Origin: Takakia lepidozioides
Lineage: Eukaryota > Streptophyta > Takakiopsida > Takakiales > Takakiaceae
Length of the DNA stretch: 60,000 bases
Assembly: GCA_030704615.1 (NCBI GenBank)
Contig: CM060731.1
Span: forward strand, 5,954,001 to 6,014,000
Direction of reading: 5' to 3'
Made by a program: the position numbers and the translations under genes. The notes beneath the pieces are model-generated. The model was not told the DNA's origin and made no database searches. It was given only the letters and a program-made list of their open reading frames with translations. Below, in pieces: positions 55,185 to 60,000 of this stretch (the stretch's first letter is position 1; the number at the start of each line of letters is the position of its first letter).

Positions 55185-58100
55185 CGGGACGGGTCCTCTA
55201 CCTCTAAGCCCACTGGACTTAAGGTTGCAGTTACGGAGGACAATTGGGAGCCTGGCATTGGACCCATTGTCACCGGAGGAGAGAGACGACGTATACGGCG
55301 GTTCCTGAGGGCTTACAGGAATTGCTTTGCCTTCAGTTTGAAGGACTTGGGAGCACTGAAGGGTCAAGAGATCCGTATTGAGTTGGCCACTGATACGCCA
55401 ATCTTTCGGAGACCCTATAGATACAGTGACATAGAGAGGTCTTTGATTCAGATGAGGACTCAAGATCTCTGGGAGGCAGGTTTGGTGGAGCTCTCTGGTG
55501 GAGAGTATGCTTCAGCCACAGTGATGCCAGCTAAGAAGGATGTCTATGGCAATTGGACGGAGAGACGTATGTGCGGTGATTACCGGCCTGTAAATCGTCA
55601 GACCAAGTCCGATAGGTATGCCATGCCAACACCAGAGGAGATCTTTGATGCCATTGGGCATTCCAAGGTCTTTAGCACGTTGGATTTACGATCCGGATAT
55701 CACCAGTTGCCGATCAAGGAGGCGGATAAGCAAAAGACGGCATTCTGGGGGATCAATGAGCACGGGAAGGATTGCCTATACCAGTGGCGGTTCTTACCAT
55801 TTGGGCTTAAAAACGCTCCCGCTGAGTTTCAAAGAGTCATGGACAGGATTCTAGCAGGGGTGGAGTTTGCTCGGTGCTACATAGATGACATCATCATCTT
55901 TAGTGCTACGGTGGAGGAGCATGAGAGACACCTTCAGGGGGTATTTGAGCGCTTGAGGACGCACGGATTGAAGTTACACCCGGGCAAGTGCAAGTTTTTC
56001 CACAACCAGATTGAGTATCTGGGTCACATGATATATCCTGGAGGATTGGGGGTACAGCAAACTAAGGTAGAGTCCATTGCACAGGTTCCACGCCCCACGG
56101 ATGTGAGCCGAGTTCGAGCTTTCATGGGGTTAGCAAACTATTACAGACGGTTTGTTAAGGGATTTAGTGCCATTGCAAAGGCTCTAACCAAGCTGACCAA
56201 GGTGGACCAGGAGTGGCAGTGGGAAGATGAGCAAGAACAAGCTTTTCAAGAGCTCAAGGCGAGGTTGACCTCGGCGCCCATCTTGAGACGACCTATCAGG
56301 GGGCGTCCTTTTCAGCTGCATACAGATTGGAGCATGCTGGGGCTTGGAGCGGTGCTCACACAGGTGGATGATGAGGGAAGAGAGTTCGTAGTGGCTTATG
56401 CTAGCCGCTCGAACAATGCTGCAGAGTCTAAGTATAGCTCATATGAGGGAGAATGCTTAGCTGCAGTGTGGGCCGTGGCACACTTCAGGTGCTATTTATA
56501 CGGCAATCTCTTCACCCTTGTCACGGATCACCAACCACTCAAGTGGTTGATGGAGTCAGACAAGCTTACGGGGAAGCTTGCACGGTGGGCACTCATCCTT
56601 CAAGAGTATGACTTTCAGGTGGTGCATCGACCGGGTTTGGTCAATCGAAATGCAGATGGGTTGAGTCGCAATCCATGCACGAGCCAGCAGGATGACACTG
56701 GAGCTCGGTGGCATGGTGAGACGGACGAGGAGATGGTGCCCGGATGGCATGCATCTGCATTTCTGTGTATCTTGGCAGCGGAAGGCCAGGTTGGACCTAC
56801 AACAGGGATGACTGCAGATCAAGTGTCTGAGGACCCTGAGGCCAGCAATGAGCAGGGTGGCGCCAAAGATATACATGAGGATTCAGTTGTGTTGGACTAC
56901 CTCCGCAGTGGAGACACGGCAGCCACTGTGACTGCCAAGGAGAGGGATCGGATCCTACAACGAGCCAAGAGGTTCAGGTGGGAGGGGACACACCTACTCC
57001 GAGTGTGGGAGGATGGTCGAGTGAGGATTGTGCCTCACCCAACACAGCGGGCACGGTTAGTGCGGCATGCCCACGAGGAGTTGGGGCATTTTGGGGTGCG
57101 ACGCACCCATAGCCTACTGCAGGGGCAGTATTGGTGGCGTGGTATGCACACAGAGGTGCAACAATTTGTGGCTAGGTGCATGGTGTGTGACAGGGTGCGT
57201 GCTTCATTCAACGCCCCTACTCCACAATTGCACCCTCTTCCGATCATGGGATTGGGCTACAGGTGGAGTCTTGACTTCGCAGGGCCGTTGCCACTGACCA
57301 TGCGCCACAACAAGTATGTGTTGGTGATGGTGGAGCACTTCTCCAAGTGGATTGAATTGGTTCCATTGCCTGATAAGGCTAGTGAGGGAGCTGCGTATGC
57401 ATTCTTGGATTGTGTGCTTAGCCGATTCGGTGCTCCAGCTGAGGTACTCACGGACCAAGGGAGAGAGTTCTTGGGGGAGTTTCAGGCTTTGTGTGACAAG
57501 GCCTTGATAGACCACCGCACCACTTCTCGGGATCATCCTGAGGCCGATGGCTTGGCAGAGAGAGTTGTTCAGACAGTAAAGAGGGGTTTGCGCAAGTATG
57601 GCTTGCAGAAGGGACACCTAGGAGATTGGGACCTTCAGTTACCCTGGCTAGCCATGGGCTACAGGTTCAGCAAGCAAGCATCACTTGCCTCCTTCTCACC
57701 ATACTTTCTTCTCTTTGGCCGAGAGCCGGATTTGCCTACATCCATTCGCAGAGAAGCTGCTACAGTTCTTAACCTTGACGATCCGGACGTGTGGGCACGT
57801 GCATGTGAGCAGCGTGCAGAGTTGTTCAAGAGAGTCATGCCCATGGCTTTCGAGAACCTTGCCATTGCACAACACCGTGATATGTTGAGGTATGCTACCA
57901 TACGTGGTGGGGGCTATCGTCCTGGGGTTCGGAGATTCAACCCTGGTGACTATGTCTATCTGCAGCAGACTGCTCCTACGACCCTGGATGTGACTGCAGG
58001 ACGTGTTATTTTGAGGGTTCGAGAGGTCTTGCCCTCAGGCGTCTTGGTCTTGGAGGGTCGGGATGGCATAACTTGGAAGGACCATGTGCGTAATTGTGCG

Positions 58101-58313
58101 CCATGTCACCTTCCGAATGTCGATGGCAGGATTGACCCAAACCTGGCAGTGGTATCTGCAGGTTTGAGGTGCATGTTGTGTGGGTCTGCTAAAGGGGCAG
58201 CCACCATGCTGGTATGTGATCGGTGCTCTAGAGGTTGGCATATGGGATGCTTGACTCCACCTCTTGAGATGGTTCCGGATGGGGATTGGTTATGTCCACA
58301 TTGCATTGGATAG
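55179..58313 (+). CDS. Polymerase: reverse transcriptase, RNase H, integrase and C-terminal PHD finger
   Basis: The frame is open from the UAG. RIRRFLRAYRNCFAFSLKDL, before the first candidate start (TTG at 55338), already looks like the RT N-terminus, so no separate Met start is needed. Numbering from 55338: RT has CYIDDIII (about 181); RNase H has LHTDWSMLGLGAVLTQ, YEGECLAAVWA and LVTDHQPLKWL. Integrase has the HHCC module (HAHEELGHFGVRRTHSLL, CMVCDRV) and catalytic Asp 646, Asp 706 and Glu 741, with the classic 35-residue last spacing. The C-terminal module (FNPGDYVYLQQ) leads to a C4HC3 PHD finger at about 945-989 (CMLCG, LVCDRCSRGWHMGC, WLCPHC). The PHD finger sits where chromoviruses carry a chromodomain and could direct integration to particular histone H3 tails. 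All residues appear intact. Confidence 0.92.
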   Translation, partial: QPRDGSSTSKPTGLKVAVTEDNWEPGIGPIVTGGERRRIRRFLRAYRNCFAFSLKDLGALKGQEIRIELATDTPIFRRPYRYSDIERSLIQMRTQDLWEAGLVELSGGEYASATVMPAKKDVYGNWTERRMCGDYRPVNRQTKSDRYAMPTPEEIFDAIGHSKVFSTLDLRSGYHQLPIKEADKQKTAFWGINEHGKDCLYQWRFLPFGLKNAPAEFQRVMDRILAGVEFARCYIDDIIIFSATVEEHERHLQGVFERLRTHGLKLHPGKCKFFHNQIEYLGHMIYPGGLGVQQTKVESIAQVPRPTDVSRVRAFMGLANYYRRFVKGFSAIAKALTKLTKVDQEWQWEDEQEQAFQELKARLTSAPILRRPIRGRPFQLHTDWSMLGLGAVLTQVDDEGREFVVAYASRSNNAAESKYSSYEGECLAAVWAVAHFRCYLYGNLFTLVTDHQPLKWLMESDKLTGKLARWALILQEYDFQVVHRPGLVNRNADGLSRNPCTSQQDDTGARWHGETDEEMVPGWHASAFLCILAAEGQVGPTTGMTADQVSEDPEASNEQGGAKDIHEDSVVLDYLRSGDTAATVTAKERDRILQRAKRFRWEGTHLLRVWEDGRVRIVPHPTQRARLVRHAHEELGHFGVRRTHSLLQGQYWWRGMHTEVQQFVARCMVCDRVRASFNAPTPQLHPLPIMGLGYRWSLDFAGPLPLTMRHNKYVLVMVEHFSKWIELVPLPDKASEGAAYAFLDCVLSRFGAPAEVLTDQGREFLGEFQALCDKALIDHRTTSRDHPEADGLAERVVQTVKRGLRKYGLQKGHLGDWDLQLPWLAMGYRFSKQASLASFSPYFLLFGREPDLPTSIRREAATVLNLDDPDVWARACEQRAELFKRVMPMAFENLAIAQHRDMLRYATIRGGGYRPGVRRFNPGDYVYLQQTAPTTLDVTAGRVILRVREVLPSGVLVLEGRDGITWKDHVRNCAPCHLPNVDGRIDPNLAVVSAGLRCMLCGSAKGAATMLVCDRCSRGWHMGCLTPPLEMVPDGDWLCPHCIG

Positions 58314-58570
58314 TGGGAGTGGATACAACCATGGAGGCTAACAAGAAACGCAAGGCCCAGCTACTAGGAGACCTTGAACACACGAGATCTTGGCTCAAGT
58401 TCATAGATTGCAAGACGGCGACTAACGATGGGGCTACTCTTGTACCCGGCCTCTTGGTTGATAGAGTTTGAGCACGATAAAGACAGTGATAGAGGACTTA
58501 GTACGGCTGTGGCTATTACATCTTGTAGCTATCTGGAGGTAGAGGGACCTATCCACCAGCTAGGGGGGCG
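58314..58570 (+). other. 3' untranslated region with purine tract next to B1
   Basis: Non-coding except a short frame at 58286-58471 without motifs. It ends GCTAGGGGGGCG just before B1. The tract resembles a polypurine primer and is conserved next to the inner B in the second copy (27793-27805, minus strand). Confidence 0.6.
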
Positions 58571-58657
58571 ATTGTGCTAGACTACTTTATTGTGCATATA
58601 TGTGTGGTGTGGTCTGGACAGCGATGTAGTTGTGTAGCGATATGTATGCGCACGACA
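58571..58657 (+). repeat. Terminal unit B1 (87 bp)
   Basis: Starts ATTGTGCTAGACTACTTTAT, ends GCGCACGACA, and appears identical to B2 at 59014-59100. It is followed by GC (58658-58659) and then A2. Confidence 0.9.
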
Positions 58658-58659
58658 GC

Positions 58660-59013
58660 TGTCAAGTTAAATAAGCACAGTGTGAAAACAGCTAGAATAA
58701 AACTAGTTATTTGTATTTAACACTTGGATTTAGGTCAAGTGTTAAATCAGGTGTCAAGTTTAGTTTTGACACCTGGTCTGTCTTATCTTCACGAGAGCGG
58801 CAGTCGCGCAGCTCATCTCTCTCGAGTTGAGCCTGCGCGACCGAGCTCCTGCATTCTTCAGATCTGAGTGTATGATGGGAGTGTAGGTTGTTGTGGGGTG
58901 GAGTCCCCATAGCTTGGGGTGCCCCTGGCTCGACTATTATCTTAAAGAGTGATCTTGAGGGATTGCATATTTCTTGTGTTGAGAGTGCGTGTCCTTTTTC
59001 AAGTTTGTTTATC
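58660..59013 (+). repeat. Terminal repeat A2 (354 bp)
   Basis: Appears base-for-base identical to A1 at 47127-47480. Flanked by B units on both sides. The B1-GC-A2 junction forms the palindrome GACAGCTGTC. Confidence 0.9.
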
Positions 59014-59100
59014 ATTGTGCTAGACTACTTTATTGTGCATATATGTGTGGTGTGGTCTGGACAGCGATGTAGTTGTGTAGCGATATGTATGCGCACGACA
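59014..59100 (+). repeat. Terminal unit B2 (87 bp), right end of the element
   Basis: Copy of B1, ends GACA and is followed at once by the target duplication ATTC(T). With A1 starting TGTC, the outer ends form the short inverted repeat TGTC/GACA. Confidence 0.9.
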
Positions 59101-59104
59101 ATTC
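59101..59104. repeat. Target-site duplication ATTC(T) (right)
   Basis: Matches 47123-47126; the next base T also matches. Confidence 0.8.
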
Positions 59105-60000
59105 TGTAATGGTTCTGACGAATTGGTTTTGTGTCAACTTCCAATTCAATTCGGTGTTGACAGATATTAGAAGGTATACCCTTCAAATCTTTGTAGTTCC
59201 AGGCAAATACATCCTTGTATTCAGTGAATAATGCAGTAGTTTCTTGTAGAAATGTTTCTTCAAGACCTGCACTTACTCGTATTATTTGTGGTTCTTCCAC
59301 TGTTCCCAGATTCACTTGAATCAATTGTGTTTCTTCCGTTACTATCCATCCTGCAATTTCTTGTCCGATGGTTGCAATTGTGGCAGGTACTTCACTGATT
59401 TGAATGTCTTCTTCCCTTTCTTGATAGAAACGGGTAGGGTGTTGAGGTGTGTCCATCGCTTCTTCCTCTGAATCTTCCGTTCTCGAAGTATTGTTCTCCT
59501 TGAGTGTTCACCATGTGACATCCTACTGTTGTGGTATGCTTGACCACCAGTTGCTCAATAGGTTCCAATTGTGGATGTGCTGCGTATACTGTGGTTTCTT
59601 CTTCATCCGACAGTCCACTGGACCAATCATACTCTTTCACTATGCAAGGTCGTTTCTCTCGTGGAATAGTACCTCGTTGCTTGGTAGTGATGGTGACTTG
59701 TTCTGCTCCCTTTTCGATTGTGAGAGTCTGACTTCCCCAATCGTGGTGTGATTGGGCTTGTGTTAACCATGGTCGGCCAAGTAGTAGCGAATATCCTTCT
59801 GCCACATCCTCCATTCTGAGAATGGTTACTGATACTTCGTATAGCAGTCTTGCTACTTCCATTGCAAGTCGTCTGATAATCCCCAATGGCTGCACTTTTC
59901 GTTGATCAGCCATTCGTACTGTGAATGGAGCGGGTTCCATGTGCCCCAATCCTAGTGACTTCTTCATCTTTTCTGTCATGACATTCACTCCGGATCCTCC
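59105..60000 (-). pseudogene. Ty3-old: protease end and start of reverse transcriptase
   Basis: From the window edge: GGSGVNVM (just after the protease active-site region, whose Asp lies outside), then EGYSLLLGRPWLTQAQSHHD and the conserved WGSQTLTI strand. Farther on comes an acidic linker, then FTEYKDVFAWNYKDLKGIPS and a RIELEVDTKPIRQNHYR block that leads into RT at 47122. A frame change near 59490 shows decay. The downstream border is the target duplication of the young element. Confidence 0.8.

Larger units (their letters stand above)
47127..59100 (+). mobile_element. Young 12-kb Ty3-type retrotransposon encoding a C5 DNA methyltransferase and a PHD finger, with split terminal repeats
   Basis: Order: A1 repeat, non-coding leader, a small ORF of unknown function, Gag-protease-methyltransferase ORF, methyltransferase end in another frame, RT-RNase H-integrase-PHD ORF, purine tract, then B1-GC-A2-B2. 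A1 and A2 (354 bp) and B1 and B2 (87 bp) appear identical within each pair, so insertion is recent. All catalytic motifs I can check are intact. It is inserted in the RT of Ty3-old, with ATTC(T) duplicated. Confidence 0.9.

Noticed and set aside
47127-59100. Reading the ends as ordinary 441-bp LTRs (A+B at both sides)
   Set aside because: B is absent after A1 in this copy and after A in the second copy, while B-GC-A-B occurs at both 3' ends.
1-60000. tRNA, rRNA, riboswitch or prokaryotic operon signals
   Set aside because: I saw no cloverleaf, rRNA blocks or Shine-Dalgarno-linked gene strings; genes here have introns and belong to eukaryotic transposons.

Overview
The window looks like intergenic DNA from a large, repeat-rich eukaryotic nuclear genome, most plausibly a streptophyte (charophyte) green alga such as Chara. 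This is an inference. It rests on intron-bearing transposon genes, Ty3-type retrotransposons carrying a cytosine methyltransferase (a trait I recall from Klebsormidium and dinoflagellates), a plant-style LINE with RNase H, and a scaffold gap of exactly 500 N. I found no host housekeeping gene, rRNA, tRNA or CRISPR array. Nearly everything can be read as transposons nested inside transposons.

Layout. (1) 1-12612: right part of a DNA transposon (element A). It holds a beta-class DNA methyltransferase-like half gene (-), a ParB/sulfiredoxin-fold gene (+), an intron-bearing MULE-like transposase (+), a small conserved companion protein (-), arrays of GGCGCC-centred palindromes, and a right end rich in CATGAGC repeats. 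(2) 12613-19917: a C-rich LINE (endonuclease, reverse transcriptase, chromodomain-like segment, RNase H, zinc motif, CT tail), decayed. (3) An old Ty3 element on the minus strand ('Ty3-old') survives in three pieces, 60000-59105, 47122-44884 and 22291-20087. It is split by two later insertions. (4) 22292-44872: a 22.6-kb DNA transposon of the element A family inside the Ty3-old integrase, flanked by an exact 11-bp target duplication. About 13.8 kb of it is itself a nested retroelement (27334-41125, minus strand) that interrupts the companion gene and holds further transposase and ParB-like gene copies plus the assembly gap. (5) 47127-59100: a young 12-kb Ty3-type element inside the Ty3-old reverse transcriptase.

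The most notable system is the young element at 47127-59100. Its first long frame encodes Gag, two zinc knuckles, an aspartic protease and a C5 cytosine DNA methyltransferase. The last methyltransferase motifs lie in the +1 frame just past a GCC-TAA-T junction. That frame meets polymerase across one in-frame UAG in a TMV-like leaky context (UAG CAA CCA). Polymerase ends in a PHD finger. The termini are not ordinary LTRs: the order is A1...B1-GC-A2-B2 (split direct repeats), and a second independent copy repeats the 3' arrangement.

The second notable system is the DNA transposon family. It appears to encode one protein joining a ParB/sulfiredoxin-like domain, a middle domain and an N4/N6-type methyltransferase fold. 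The same element copies carry dispersed and tandem palindromes with a fixed GGCGCC core, or with a different core (GGCGTTAACGCC-like) in another subfamily. This suggests a recognition or modification system carried by the transposon. Most copies here are broken; the Ty3 methyltransferase element is the best preserved.
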